64,000 nt of DNA from Mycobacterium sp. URHB0044 (GTDB lineage: Bacteria > Actinomycetota > Actinomycetes > Mycobacteriales > Mycobacteriaceae): contig NZ_JIAW01000019.1 of assembly GCF_000620625.1 (NCBI RefSeq), forward strand, positions 1 to 64,000. The letters run 5' to 3'. Of the stretch, positions 27,304-35,516 are shown one piece after another. Position 1 is the stretch's first letter. Every line of letters begins with the position of its first letter. The notes under the pieces are model-generated. The model was given only the letters and a program-made list of their open reading frames with translations. It made no database searches and was not told the origin of the DNA. The translations under genes and the position numbers were made by a program.

Positions 27304-27716
27304 GGTGTTTCCTCGCGCTCGAGCCGGGCCAGGTCGTCGGGCCCGAAGGCGTCGGGCAAGAGCTCGGACAGCGCACGCGGGCCGGCCGGGTGGTCAATCA
27401 ACATGTCCGGCCCACCGTGCTCGAGCAGCACCTGGCGGCACCGGCCGCACGGCATGAGGAGCGCGCCGGCGGCGTCAACGCACGACAGCGCGACGAGCCG
27501 TCCCCCTCCGCCGGAGTGCAGGGCGCACACCACAGCACATTCGGCACAGAGACCTAGGCCATATGAGACATTCTCCACATTGCAGCCGACCACGATTCGA
27601 TGATCGTCGGTCAGCGCGGCCGCTCCGACCGAGAATCGCGAGTACGGCGCGTACGCCCGGGACATAACCTCGATTGCGTTGTCCCGCAATGACTTCCAAT
27701 CAACTTCAATGCTCAT
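27300..27716 (-). CDS. cdd: Cytidine deaminase
   Basis: Tetrameric-type enzyme of 138 aa converting cytidine/deoxycytidine to uridine forms. Zinc ligands C57 with the catalytic E59 (LCAECAV) and C90/C93 (MPCGRCRQV); nucleoside contacts in CNVENVSYGLG. First gene of the operon, transcribed away from sdhCDAB. Confidence 0.95.
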   Translation of the reverse strand: MSIEVDWKSLRDNAIEVMSRAYAPYSRFSVGAAALTDDHRIVVGCNVENVSYGLGLCAECAVVCALHSGGGGRLVALSCVDAAGALLMPCGRCRQVLLEHGGPDMLIDHPAGPRALSELLPDAFGPDDLARLEREETP

Positions 27717-27951
27717 GTCAGCTTCGCGCCTGGCATTCTGAATGCATTCCGAAGCCTCCGTTTCGCGCCGCGAATTCCTAGGTAGGCAACCCTAACTTCT
27801 GCGCTGGGAGGGTGGCCGACGCAACCACGCTAGTTCTTTCCGCAGGACAATTGGGTTTAGAGTCGCCCCGAGGTTTGGGCAAGGTTGGGCAACGCAAATG
27901 CGGTCCCCGCCCGCTGCCCCAAGCATCCACCGATGGCGTTGGAGGTCGGAG
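27717..27951. promoter_or_regulatory. Divergent promoter region between cdd and sdhCDAB
   Basis: 235 bp without a gene. It contains an imperfect hairpin near cdd (GCTTCG at 27721 pairing with CGAAGC at 27750, with GCATTC-T-GAATGC inside), and a direct repeat of TTGGGCAA near 27873-27896, about 60 bp before the sdhC start. A strong GGAGG at 27941 serves sdhC. Clear -35/-10 pairs could not be fixed by eye. Confidence 0.4.
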
Positions 27952-28380
27952 ATGAGTACAGCAACAGCCGCGGATTCCGCCATACCGGCGCCGCGATCGT
28001 CACGGCCGCGGCGCCGCACCCTGTATCGCGGCGACCCGGGCATGTGGTCGTGGGTCCTGCACCGGATCACCGGCGCCACGATCTTCTTCTTCCTGTTCGT
28101 GCACGTGCTCGACACCGCGCTGGTGCGGGTGAGCCCCGAGGCCTACAACGAGGTCATCGACACCTACAAGACGCCGATTGTCGGCCTCATGGAGGCGGGC
28201 CTGGTGGTGGCGGTGCTCTATCACGCCCTCAACGGCATCCGGATCATCCTGATCGACTTCTGGGAGCACGGGCCGAAGTATCAGCGCCTGATGCTGTGGG
28301 TGGTCCTGGCGGTTTGGATCGCGGTGTTCATCGTCGCGCTCGGCGTCATCGGCATGCACATGGCGGAGCAGTTCCTGTGA
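27952..28380 (+). CDS. sdhC: Succinate dehydrogenase cytochrome b556 subunit
   Basis: 142-aa membrane anchor with three helices. The family motif is VLHRITGATIFFFLFVHVLD, and VLYHALNGIRIIL carries the haem-ligand His. Start ATG 27952 follows GGAGG by 6 nt. First gene of a four-gene operon feeding electrons from succinate to menaquinone (Sdh2 type, as Rv3316-Rv3319). Confidence 0.94.
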   Translation: MSTATAADSAIPAPRSSRPRRRTLYRGDPGMWSWVLHRITGATIFFFLFVHVLDTALVRVSPEAYNEVIDTYKTPIVGLMEAGLVVAVLYHALNGIRIILIDFWEHGPKYQRLMLWVVLAVWIAVFIVALGVIGMHMAEQFL

Positions 28381-28859
28381 GCCCCGCGGCGGAAAACCCA
28401 TACGACCACGTCAGCGAGCGGGGCGGCATCGCGCCCGTCCTGCAGCGCAGCCACGACCGGCCCGCAGGCCTGGACAACCCGCGCTCGCCACGGCGTCGCA
28501 GCGGCATGCCGAACTTCGAGAAGTACACCTGGCTGTTCATGCGGTTCTCCGGCATCGTGCTGGTCTTCCTCGCACTCGGCCATCTCTTCATCATGCTGAT
28601 GTGGGACAACGGGGTGTACCGGATCGACTTCAACTACGTCGCGCAGCGCTGGTCGTCGCCGTTCTGGCAGACCTGGGACCTGCTGCTGTTGTGGCTGGCC
28701 CAGCTGCACGGCGGCAACGGCATGCGCACGATCATCGGCGACTACGCCCGCAAGGACTCCACCAAGTTTTGGCTGAACACGCTGCTCGCGTTGTCGATGG
28801 TGTTCACTCTGGTGCTTGGCACCTACGTACTGCTGACGTTCGACGCGAACATCTCTTGA
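28377..28859 (+). CDS. sdhD: Succinate dehydrogenase hydrophobic membrane anchor
   Basis: 160 aa: a Pro/Arg-rich N-terminal tail, then helices FMRFSGIVLVFLALGHLFIML, WDLLLLWLAQLHGGNGMRTII and LLALSMVFTLVLGTYVLL. GTG start overlapping the sdhC stop (GTGA). The His in ALGHLF or QLHGG is a likely haem or quinone-site residue. The GTG start gives a longer N-terminus than the 144 aa I recall for the M. tuberculosis protein; an internal start at MPNFEKYTW is possible. Confidence 0.9.
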   Translation: MSPAAENPYDHVSERGGIAPVLQRSHDRPAGLDNPRSPRRRSGMPNFEKYTWLFMRFSGIVLVFLALGHLFIMLMWDNGVYRIDFNYVAQRWSSPFWQTWDLLLLWLAQLHGGNGMRTIIGDYARKDSTKFWLNTLLALSMVFTLVLGTYVLLTFDANIS

Positions 28860-28869
28860 GGGGCCTCAA

Positions 28870-30663
28870 ATGATTACCGAACACCGCTACGACGTCGTCA
28901 TCGTCGGCGCAGGCGGCGCAGGAATGCGCGCCGCCGTCGAGGCCGGACCCCGCGCGCGTACCGCAGTGCTGACCAAGTTGTACCCGACGCGCAGCCACAC
29001 CGGCGCCGCGCAGGGCGGCATGTGCGCCGCGCTGGCCAACGTCGAAGAGGACAACTGGGAGTGGCACACCTTCGACACCGTCAAGGGCGGCGACTACCTC
29101 GCCGACCAGGACGCCGTCGAGATCATGTGCCGGGAGGCCATCGACGCGGTCTACGACCTGGAGAAGATGGGGATGCCGTTCAACCGCACCCCCGAAGGTC
29201 GGATCGACCAGCGCCGCTTCGGCGGACACACCCGCGACCACGGCAAGGCCCCGGTGCGCCGGGCCTGCTACGCCGCCGACCGCACCGGTCACATGATCCT
29301 GCAGACGCTGTACCAAAACTGCGTCAAGCACGACGTCGAGTTCTTCAACGAGTTCTACGCCCTCGACCTGGTGCTGTCCGACACCCCGGGCGGGCCCGTC
29401 GCCACCGGCATCGTCGCCTACGAGCTGGCCACCGGCGACATCCACGTCTTCCACGCCAAGGCCATCGTGTTCGCCACGGGCGGCTCGGGCCGGATGTACA
29501 AGACGACCTCCAACGCGCACACCCTGACCGGCGACGGCCTCGGCATCGTGTTCCGCAAGGGACTTCCGTTGGAGGACATGGAATTCCACCAGTTCCACCC
29601 GACGGGCCTTGCCGGACTCGGCATCCTGATCTCGGAGGCGGTGCGCGGTGAGGGCGGCCGGCTGCTGAACGCCGACGGTGAGCGGTTCATGGAGCGCTAC
29701 GCGCCGACGATCGTCGACCTGGCGCCCCGCGACATCGTCGCGCGGTCGATGGTGCTCGAGGTGCTCGAGGGCCGCGGCGCCGGACCGAACAAGGACTACG
29801 TCTACATCGACGTCCGACACCTCGGCGCCGACGTGCTCGAGGCCAAGCTGCCCGACATCACCGAGTTCGCCCGCACCTACCTTGGCGTCGACCCCGTCAC
29901 CGAACTGGTCCCGGTGTATCCGACGTGTCACTACGTGATGGGCGGGATCCCCACGACGGTGAACGGGCAGGTGTTGCGCGACAACAACTCCATCGTCCCC
30001 GGGCTGTATGCGGCGGGCGAATGCGCATGCGTGTCGGTGCACGGCTCCAACCGGTTGGGCACCAACTCGCTGCTGGACATCAACGTGTTCGGCCGTCGCG
30101 CAGGCATCGCCGCGGCGAATTACGCACTGGGGCATGACTTCGTCGACATGCCGGAGCGCCCCGCGTCGATGGTGACCAACTGGGTCGGCGACATCCTCTC
30201 CGAGCACGGCAACGAGCGCGTCGCCGACATCCGCGGCGCGCTGCAGCAGTCGATGGACAACAACGCCGCCGTGTTCCGCACCGAGGAGACGCTCAAGCAG
30301 GCGTTGACCGACATCCACGCCCTCAAGGAGCGCTACGCCCGGATCACCGTGCACGACAAGGGAAAGCGCTACAACAGCGACCTGCTGGAGGCCATCGAGC
30401 TGGGCTTCCTGCTCGAGCTGGCGGAGGTCACCGTCGTCGGCGCGCTGAACCGCAAGGAGTCCCGTGGCGGCCACGCCCGCGAGGACTACCCCAACCGCGA
30501 CGACACCAACTACATGCGCCACACCATGGCCTACAAGGTCCTGGAGGGCGAGGGCGCAGCGACTGGCGAGTCGGCCGGGGCGACGAATCTGCTCTCCGAC
30601 ATCCGGCTGGACTACAAGCCCGTGGTCCAGACCCGTTACGAGCCGATGGAACGGAAGTACTGA
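28870..30663 (+). CDS. sdhA: Succinate dehydrogenase flavoprotein subunit
   Basis: 597-aa catalytic subunit. FAD Rossmann motif VVIVGAGGAGMRAA, covalent-FAD His43 in RSHTGAAQGG, substrate-site motifs GGHTRDHGKAPVRR and the HxxxG segment PTCHYVMGG. Oxidises succinate to fumarate at the inner face of the membrane. Ten bp after sdhD, with GAGGGG before the ATG. Confidence 0.97.
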   Translation: MITEHRYDVVIVGAGGAGMRAAVEAGPRARTAVLTKLYPTRSHTGAAQGGMCAALANVEEDNWEWHTFDTVKGGDYLADQDAVEIMCREAIDAVYDLEKMGMPFNRTPEGRIDQRRFGGHTRDHGKAPVRRACYAADRTGHMILQTLYQNCVKHDVEFFNEFYALDLVLSDTPGGPVATGIVAYELATGDIHVFHAKAIVFATGGSGRMYKTTSNAHTLTGDGLGIVFRKGLPLEDMEFHQFHPTGLAGLGILISEAVRGEGGRLLNADGERFMERYAPTIVDLAPRDIVARSMVLEVLEGRGAGPNKDYVYIDVRHLGADVLEAKLPDITEFARTYLGVDPVTELVPVYPTCHYVMGGIPTTVNGQVLRDNNSIVPGLYAAGECACVSVHGSNRLGTNSLLDINVFGRRAGIAAANYALGHDFVDMPERPASMVTNWVGDILSEHGNERVADIRGALQQSMDNNAAVFRTEETLKQALTDIHALKERYARITVHDKGKRYNSDLLEAIELGFLLELAEVTVVGALNRKESRGGHAREDYPNRDDTNYMRHTMAYKVLEGEGAATGESAGATNLLSDIRLDYKPVVQTRYEPMERKY

Positions 30664-30664
30664 T

Positions 30665-31435
30665 ATGAGTGCACCTGTCATCGACAAGCAAGACACGCCA
30701 CCGGTGCCCGACGGCGCGGTGATGGTCACGCTGAAGATCGCCCGGTTCAACCCCGAGGACCCGGATTCGGCTGGCTTCCAGAGCTTTCGGGTGCCGTGCC
30801 TGCCCACCGACCGGCTGCTCAATCTGCTGCACTACGTGAAGTGGTACCTCGACGGCACGCTGACCTTCCGGCGGTCCTGCGCGCACGGGGTGTGCGGTTC
30901 GGATGCCATGCGCATCAACGGCGTGAACCGGCTGGCGTGCAAGGTGCTGATGCGCGACATGCTGCCGAAGAAGCCCGGCAAGCCGCTGACCATGACCATC
31001 GAGCCGATCCGCGGCCTGCCCGTCGAGAAGGACCTCCTCGTCGACATGGAGCCGTTCTTCGACGCGTACCGGGCGGTCAAGCCGTTCCTCGTCACCAGTG
31101 GCAATGAGCCTACGCGCGAACGCATTCAGAGCCAGACCGACCGCGCCCGCTACGACGACACCACCAAGTGCATCCTGTGCGCGTGCTGCACGACGAGCTG
31201 CCCCGTGTTCTGGAACGAGGGCAGCTACTTCGGGCCGGCCGCGATCGTCAACGCCCACCGGTTCATCTTCGACAGCCGCGACGAGGCCGCCGCCGAGCGG
31301 CTGGACATCCTCAACGAGGTCGACGGAGTGTGGCGCTGCCGCACCACCTTCAACTGCACGGAGTCCTGCCCGCGCGGCATCCAGGTGACCAAGGCGATCC
31401 AGGAGGTCAAGCGGGCACTGATGTTCGCCCGCTAG
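30665..31435 (+). CDS. sdhB: Succinate dehydrogenase iron-sulfur subunit
   Basis: 256 aa with an N-terminal 2Fe-2S ferredoxin domain (RRSCAHGVCGSDAM, then RLAC) and a C-terminal 4Fe-4S/3Fe-4S domain (CILCACCTTSCPV, then CTESCPRGI). Passes electrons from SdhA to quinone at SdhCD. The ATG is one base after the sdhA stop. Last gene of the operon; a strong inverted repeat follows. Confidence 0.97.
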   Translation: MSAPVIDKQDTPPVPDGAVMVTLKIARFNPEDPDSAGFQSFRVPCLPTDRLLNLLHYVKWYLDGTLTFRRSCAHGVCGSDAMRINGVNRLACKVLMRDMLPKKPGKPLTMTIEPIRGLPVEKDLLVDMEPFFDAYRAVKPFLVTSGNEPTRERIQSQTDRARYDDTTKCILCACCTTSCPVFWNEGSYFGPAAIVNAHRFIFDSRDEAAAERLDILNEVDGVWRCRTTFNCTESCPRGIQVTKAIQEVKRALMFAR

Positions 31436-31450
31436 TCCCCCGGTTCGCGC

Positions 31451-31507
31451 CGAACGTGCGCGAAAGTGCGAGTTTTCGGCCGAAACTCGCACACCCGCGC
31501 ACGTTCG
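31451..31507. repeat. Nested inverted repeat (copy 1), probable bidirectional terminator
   Basis: Outer arms CGAACGTGCGCG (31451-31462) and CGCGCACGTTCG (31496-31507) are perfect over 12 bp. Inner arms GTGCGAGTTT (31466-31475) and AAACTCGCAC (31483-31492) form a second stem with a TCGGCCG loop. It lies between the convergent stops of sdhB and the DUF559 gene. A second copy with the same outer arms is at 32413-32469. Confidence 0.8.
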
Positions 31508-31511
31508 TTCG

Positions 31512-32369
31512 TCAGTACGGCGCGCCCGCGTCTTGCAGAGTCGTCCTGGTGCGGCGGATGACGGTGGCTTGCCGATGGTTCAGGAGATCGGCACCCACCC
31601 GAACGATGCGCCATCCGAGCTCCTGATAGGCCACGCCCTGTTCGATGTCGCGCCTGCGCTGTTCCGGATCGGTCCAGTGCTGGATCCCGTCGTACTGAAC
31701 GCCGACCTTCCAGTCCTCCCAACCCATGTCGATGCGACCCACGAAGCATCCGTACTCGTCGAACACCTCGATCTGCGTTTGGTCGGGGCGCATCCCGGCC
31801 GATGTCAGCAGCAGACGCAGTCGAGTCTCTTGCGGTGACTCCGCACCGGTGTCGGCAAGTTCGAGCACCTGGCGTAGCTGCGCGACGCCGCGTGCACCCC
31901 GGTGGCGGTCGATGAGTGCTTGTACGTCAACGAGTTTCACATCCGTCGCCTGCAGCAGCGCATCCGTTCGAATGACGGCGGAGGTCAGGCCACGACGCCG
32001 GCCCAGGTCGAACACCGTCCGCGCGGGCGTCGTCGCTCGGATGTCGCCTACCTGACAGATTTCGTCATCGGCGAGTACATCGCTGTGCACGACGATGCCG
32101 GGGGCGCCGCGGCGGCTTGGCTGATTGAGTTCGGCAGGCAGGTGGGGGTCAATCCATCGCGATCCGTGCAATGCTGCCGCTGACAATCCGGCCACCGTGG
32201 CCCGACGACCCGACGACAGCCAGGCCGCCACTGCCTTGTCGACGGGCGTGAGCTTCGTTCCGACTGGGACGTAGACGTTGCGGTGTAGCGCGGTATAGCG
32301 AGTCCGCAGCCGGTATCGGTTGACGCTGCCTGCCGCCAACGCTTCGGTGCCCAAGAATGGTTGCGCCAC
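31512..32369 (-). CDS. DUF559/AbiEi-like protein with PD-(D/E)XK-type C-terminus
   Basis: 285 aa from a GTG at 32369, the start matching mycobacterial relatives (QPFLGTEALAAGSVNRYRLR). The N-terminal half resembles AbiEi-type winged-helix proteins (VDKAVAAWLSSGRRATVAGLSAAALHG). The C-terminal half has DUF559/Vsr-like nuclease-fold features: RIDMGWEDWKVGVQYDGIQHW then a final ELGWRIVRV strand. Many mycobacteria carry several such genes of unknown function, often suspected to be antitoxin or defence related. A longer frame to 32456 merely translates the flanking repeat. The gene is bracketed by the two inverted-repeat copies. Confidence 0.75.
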   Translation of the reverse strand: MAQPFLGTEALAAGSVNRYRLRTRYTALHRNVYVPVGTKLTPVDKAVAAWLSSGRRATVAGLSAAALHGSRWIDPHLPAELNQPSRRGAPGIVVHSDVLADDEICQVGDIRATTPARTVFDLGRRRGLTSAVIRTDALLQATDVKLVDVQALIDRHRGARGVAQLRQVLELADTGAESPQETRLRLLLTSAGMRPDQTQIEVFDEYGCFVGRIDMGWEDWKVGVQYDGIQHWTDPEQRRRDIEQGVAYQELGWRIVRVGADLLNHRQATVIRRTRTTLQDAGAPY

Positions 32370-32412
32370 GGTGGTATCGACGCAGCGGGCGCTCCGCCGG
32401 TTCCACGGCGAT

Positions 32413-32469
32413 CGAACGTGCGCGAAAGTGCGAGTTTTCGGCAAAAAGTCGCACACCCGCGCACGTTCG
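32413..32469. repeat. Nested inverted repeat (copy 2)
   Basis: Same outer arms as copy 1 (CGAACGTGCGCG 32413-32424; CGCGCACGTTCG 32458-32469). The inner stem is GTGCGA/TCGCAC with an altered loop (GTTTTCGGCAAAAAG). It lies between the stop of the dehydrogenase gene (32480) and the 5' end of the DUF559 gene, so here it would act only as a terminator for a minus-strand transcript or as a mobile repeat. Confidence 0.8.
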
Positions 32470-32479
32470 GCGGCAAGGG

Positions 32480-33814
32480 TCAGCCCTTGCGGATCAGTTT
32501 CTTGTTGACGAACTCGTCGATGCCGAAACGCCCGAGTTCACGCCCGAACCCGGACCGCTTGACCCCGCCGAACGGCAACTCGACCCCGTCGGCGCCGACG
32601 AGGTTGACGAACACCATCCCGGCCTCGAGCTGGTCGGCCACCCGGCTGGCCTGCTCGTCGTCGGTGGTGAACACGTATGAACCCAAGCCGAACGGGGTGT
32701 CGTTGGCCAGCTCTACGGCCTCCTGCTCGGAGTCGACCTTGTAGACGGTGGCGACCGGACCGAACAGTTCCTCGCGGTAGTCAGATGCCACGCCGGTCAG
32801 CACGCCGGGCGGGAAGTACGCGCCGTTGCGCTCCCCCTCCGACGTCAGCGTCGCCCCACCGGCCACGGCCCGGTCAACCTGCTCGGCGAGCCGTTGCGCC
32901 GCGGCCGCCGATGACAGCGGCGTCAGGCCATCCGCCTGCTGCAGCACCTTGGTGGTGAACTTGTCGAGGAACTCGTCGTACACCTCGGAGGCGACGATGA
33001 AGCGCTTGGCGGCATTGCACGCCTGGCCGGTGTTCTCGAACCGGCCTGCGACGGCCGCGTCCACCGTCGCGTCCAGATCGTCGGTCGACAGCACGATGAA
33101 GGGGTCGGAGCCGCCCAGCTCGAGCACGACCTTCTTCAGGTTGCGCCCGGCGATCTCGGCGACGGCCGCACCCGCGCGCTCCGAGCCCGTCAGCGACACT
33201 CCCTGCACCCGCGGATCGGCGATGATGTCGGCGACCTGTTCGTTGGTGGCGTACACGTTCACGTAGGCGCCCGCCGGGTAGCCTGCGTCGTCGAAGATCT
33301 GCTGAATCGCCTCGGCGGATTCGGGGCATTGCGGGGCGTGCTTGAGCACGATGGTGTTGCCCAGCGTCAGGTTTGGTCCGGCGAACCGCGCCACCTGGTA
33401 GTACGGGTAGTTCCACGGCATGATGCCCAGCAGCACGCCGACCGGCCCTCGCCGGATCAGCGCCGAGCCCTCCCCGTCCAGCAGCGTGATCGGCTCGTCG
33501 GCCAGGAACGCCTCGGCGTTGTCGGCGTAGAACTCGTAGATCGCGGCACTGAATTCGACCTCGCCGGTGGCCTGGTCCAGAGGCTTGCCCATCTCGCGCA
33601 CGATGATCTCGGCGAGCTTGTCGCGACGTTCGACGTGCAGGGCGGCGACCTTGCGGATCAACTCCACGCGCTGCGCCAGCGGAGACTGCTTCGACCAGTC
33701 CCGGTACGCGGCGGCCGCCGCGGCCACGGCCTGCTCGATGTCGGCGTCAGTCGCTGTCGGATACTCGCGGACCACGTCGCCGGTAGCGGGGTCGACCACT
33801 GCGTACAGAGTCAT
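32480..33814 (-). CDS. Aldehyde dehydrogenase, succinate-semialdehyde type
   Basis: NAD(P)-dependent ALDH of 444 aa. The oxyanion Asn lies in IMPWNYPYYQVARF, the general-base Glu in ELGGSDPF and the catalytic Cys in NTGQACNAAKRF. The LKHAPQCPESA segment and short length are typical of the GabD1/Sad-like branch that turns succinic semialdehyde into succinate, which would feed the nearby SDH. ATG 33814 has AGAAGGA about 8 nt upstream. Single gene, divergent from the CMD gene. Confidence 0.85.
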   Translation of the reverse strand: MTLYAVVDPATGDVVREYPTATDADIEQAVAAAAAAYRDWSKQSPLAQRVELIRKVAALHVERRDKLAEIIVREMGKPLDQATGEVEFSAAIYEFYADNAEAFLADEPITLLDGEGSALIRRGPVGVLLGIMPWNYPYYQVARFAGPNLTLGNTIVLKHAPQCPESAEAIQQIFDDAGYPAGAYVNVYATNEQVADIIADPRVQGVSLTGSERAGAAVAEIAGRNLKKVVLELGGSDPFIVLSTDDLDATVDAAVAGRFENTGQACNAAKRFIVASEVYDEFLDKFTTKVLQQADGLTPLSSAAAAQRLAEQVDRAVAGGATLTSEGERNGAYFPPGVLTGVASDYREELFGPVATVYKVDSEQEAVELANDTPFGLGSYVFTTDDEQASRVADQLEAGMVFVNLVGADGVELPFGGVKRSGFGRELGRFGIDEFVNKKLIRKG

Positions 33815-33849
33815 GAATCGTCCTTCTCTCGAGCCGTCGGTTGAGATGC

Positions 33850-33876
33850 TGTCACACATTCGGGGGCTGTCTCGTC
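33850..33876 (+). promoter_or_regulatory. ECF41 sigma factor promoter
   Basis: TGTCACA (33850-33856), 16-bp spacer, CGTC (33873-33876). This matches the promoter described for ECF41 sigma factors (TGTCACA at -35, CGTC at -10). It sits right before the CMD gene, and an ECF41-type sigma gene lies just downstream of it. The ATG at 33885 is 8 nt after CGTC, so the transcript would start at or next to that codon. Confidence 0.7.
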
Positions 33877-33884
33877 CAATGGAT

Positions 33885-34493
33885 ATGACCACTACACGAA
33901 TCCCCGTCCTGTCCCCCGAGAAGGCACCGCTGCTGACGCGGCTGATGTACCGGTACGCCAAGCGCCGGTTCGGCGAGGTGCCCGTGCCGTTCGCGGTGTA
34001 CGCCCAGAACCGAGGCCTGCTGGTGGCCAACGCCGTGCACGAGACGATGCTGCAGCGCGGTTCGACGAAGCTGCCCGCCAACGTCCGTGAGCTCGCGGTG
34101 TACTGGACCGCGCGCACCGTCGGCTGTTCCTGGTGCGTCGACTTCGGGGCCATGCTGCAGCGCCTCGAAGGTCTGGACATCGAGCGTCTCAAGGACATCG
34201 ACGCGTACGCCACGTCGCCGGCGTACACCGACGACGAGCGCGCCGCGATCGCCTACGCAGACGCCATGACCACCGACCCGCACAACGTCACCGACGAGCA
34301 GGTCGCCGATCTGCGCCGGCGTTTCGGCGACGCGGGCGTGATGGAGCTGACCTATCAGGTCGGGGTCGAGAACATGCGGGCCCGGATGAACACCGCCCTT
34401 GGCATCACCGAGCAGGGCTTCAGCTCCGGCGACGCGTGCCAGATTCCGTGGGCTACTCAGGATTCGGGTCCTGCCGAATCGGCGAACCGCTGA
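33885..34493 (+). CDS. Carboxymuconolactone decarboxylase/AhpD-like protein (ECF41 partner)
   Basis: 202 aa with an AhpD-like core: ELAVYWTARTVGCSWCVDFGA carries a CxxC redox pair, but the His usually following in AhpD is absent. Such COE proteins (carboxymuconolactone decarboxylase, oxidoreductase, epimerase) are the standard genomic partners of ECF41 sigma factors and are usually their main target. ATG 33885 was preferred because it fits leaderless transcription from the ECF41 promoter; an ATG two codons earlier (33879) is possible. The 3' end overlaps the convergent sigma gene by 41 bp. Confidence 0.85.
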   Translation: MTTTRIPVLSPEKAPLLTRLMYRYAKRRFGEVPVPFAVYAQNRGLLVANAVHETMLQRGSTKLPANVRELAVYWTARTVGCSWCVDFGAMLQRLEGLDIERLKDIDAYATSPAYTDDERAAIAYADAMTTDPHNVTDEQVADLRRRFGDAGVMELTYQVGVENMRARMNTALGITEQGFSSGDACQIPWATQDSGPAESANR

Positions 34494-35376
34494 ACTTGTC
34501 CGGGTTCGCGACATCCCAGATGGCACAGACCCTTCCATCGCGGACGGTCAGCGCCTGGATGTGCGGCTGCATCGCGGGCCACTCGTCGGTGGCGTCCAGT
34601 CCCGTGGTGAACAGGCCGAGTTCACCGTTGACGAGGGCGAACTCGCCGGCTTCGAAGAACCGCGGCCCGTAACGCTTCGCCAACCCGAAGATGAACCGGG
34701 CGACCTTGTCGGATCCGTGGATGACGCGGGCTGCGGTGGGCGCCTTGCGGTTCGAGTCACCGGTGAACGTCACGTCGGGATGCAGGAGGGCGACGACGGC
34801 GGCCATGTCGCCGGCCGCCATCGCCGCCATCAGTCTGCCGACCACCTCGTCGTGCGACGCGTCGCGGCCGGGCGGCTCCGCATCAGCGACCGTGCGTCGC
34901 GCCCGCGACGCGAGCTGGCGGGCCGCCGCCGGGGTGACGCCGAGGACGTCGGCGATCTCGGCGAACGGCACCGCGAAGCCGTCGTGCAGCACGAAGGCCA
35001 CTCGCTGGTCGGGGTTGAGCCGCTCGAGCACCACCATCGCGGCGAACCGGGCATCCTCTCCTGCGACCACGGCGGCGAGTGGGTCTGAGCCGTCGAGCGG
35101 CGTCACGACGGGCTCGGGCAGCCACTCGCCGTAGTACGCCTCGCGGCGGTGCGCCGCCGAGCGCAGCCGGTCCAGTCCGATGCGGCTCACCACCGTCGTC
35201 AGCCATGCCCGCGGATCGGCGATGTCGTCACGATCGTGTCCCAGCCCGTGCCAGCGCAGCCAGGCGTCCTGCACCGCATCCTCGGCATCGGCGAACGTGC
35301 CGGTCAGCCGGTACGCCACCGCGAGGAGATGCGAACGATGCCGTTCGAATTCATCGGTCCGCTGCGCGGTGGTCAC
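34453..35376 (-). CDS. sigJ: ECF41-group RNA polymerase sigma factor (SigJ-like)
   Basis: 307 aa: sigma-2 (AYRLTGTFADAEDAVQDAWLR), linker motif WLPEP at residues 85-89, sigma-4 (PFAEIADVLGVTPAAARQLASRARR), then a SnoaL/NTF2-like C-terminal domain ending with NPDKF (291-295). WLPEP and NPDKL-type motifs define group ECF41, in which the fused C-terminal domain both activates and restrains the sigma factor instead of an anti-sigma protein. It sits where Rv3328c (sigJ) lies relative to the aminotransferase/dacB1 block, although 22 kb has come between. GTG start. Likely target is the convergent CMD gene. Confidence 0.88.
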   Translation of the reverse strand: MTTAQRTDEFERHRSHLLAVAYRLTGTFADAEDAVQDAWLRWHGLGHDRDDIADPRAWLTTVVSRIGLDRLRSAAHRREAYYGEWLPEPVVTPLDGSDPLAAVVAGEDARFAAMVVLERLNPDQRVAFVLHDGFAVPFAEIADVLGVTPAAARQLASRARRTVADAEPPGRDASHDEVVGRLMAAMAAGDMAAVVALLHPDVTFTGDSNRKAPTAARVIHGSDKVARFIFGLAKRYGPRFFEAGEFALVNGELGLFTTGLDATDEWPAMQPHIQALTVRDGRVCAIWDVANPDKFSGSPIRQDPNPE

Positions 35377-35516
35377 TCGACCAGCCTAGTGGGGCGCACA
35401 TTTGCATCGAACAGCACCGTCAACTCGGCCATTCAGGACGGATTTCGTCGTTGTCGCGCGCTTTGGCCACTGAAACCGTATTCTCCAACGGTTCAGCACG
35501 GCGATCAGGGAGATAC

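Noticed and set aside
32370..32456. N-terminal extension of the DUF559 protein (MCDFLPKTRTFAHVR)
   Set aside because: It is a translation of the inverted repeat; the same KTRTFAHVR peptide appears by translating copy 1, and family homology starts at QPFLGTEAL.
31436..32480. Possible composite transposon formed by the two repeats around DUF559
   Set aside because: No transposase or target duplications, and the repeats are palindromic rather than having defined ends; kept only as a repeat observation.
33815..34228. N-terminal extension of the aldehyde dehydrogenase
   Set aside because: It would overlap the CMD gene and its promoter; the ATG at 33814 has a good ribosome site and the ALDH fold begins there.
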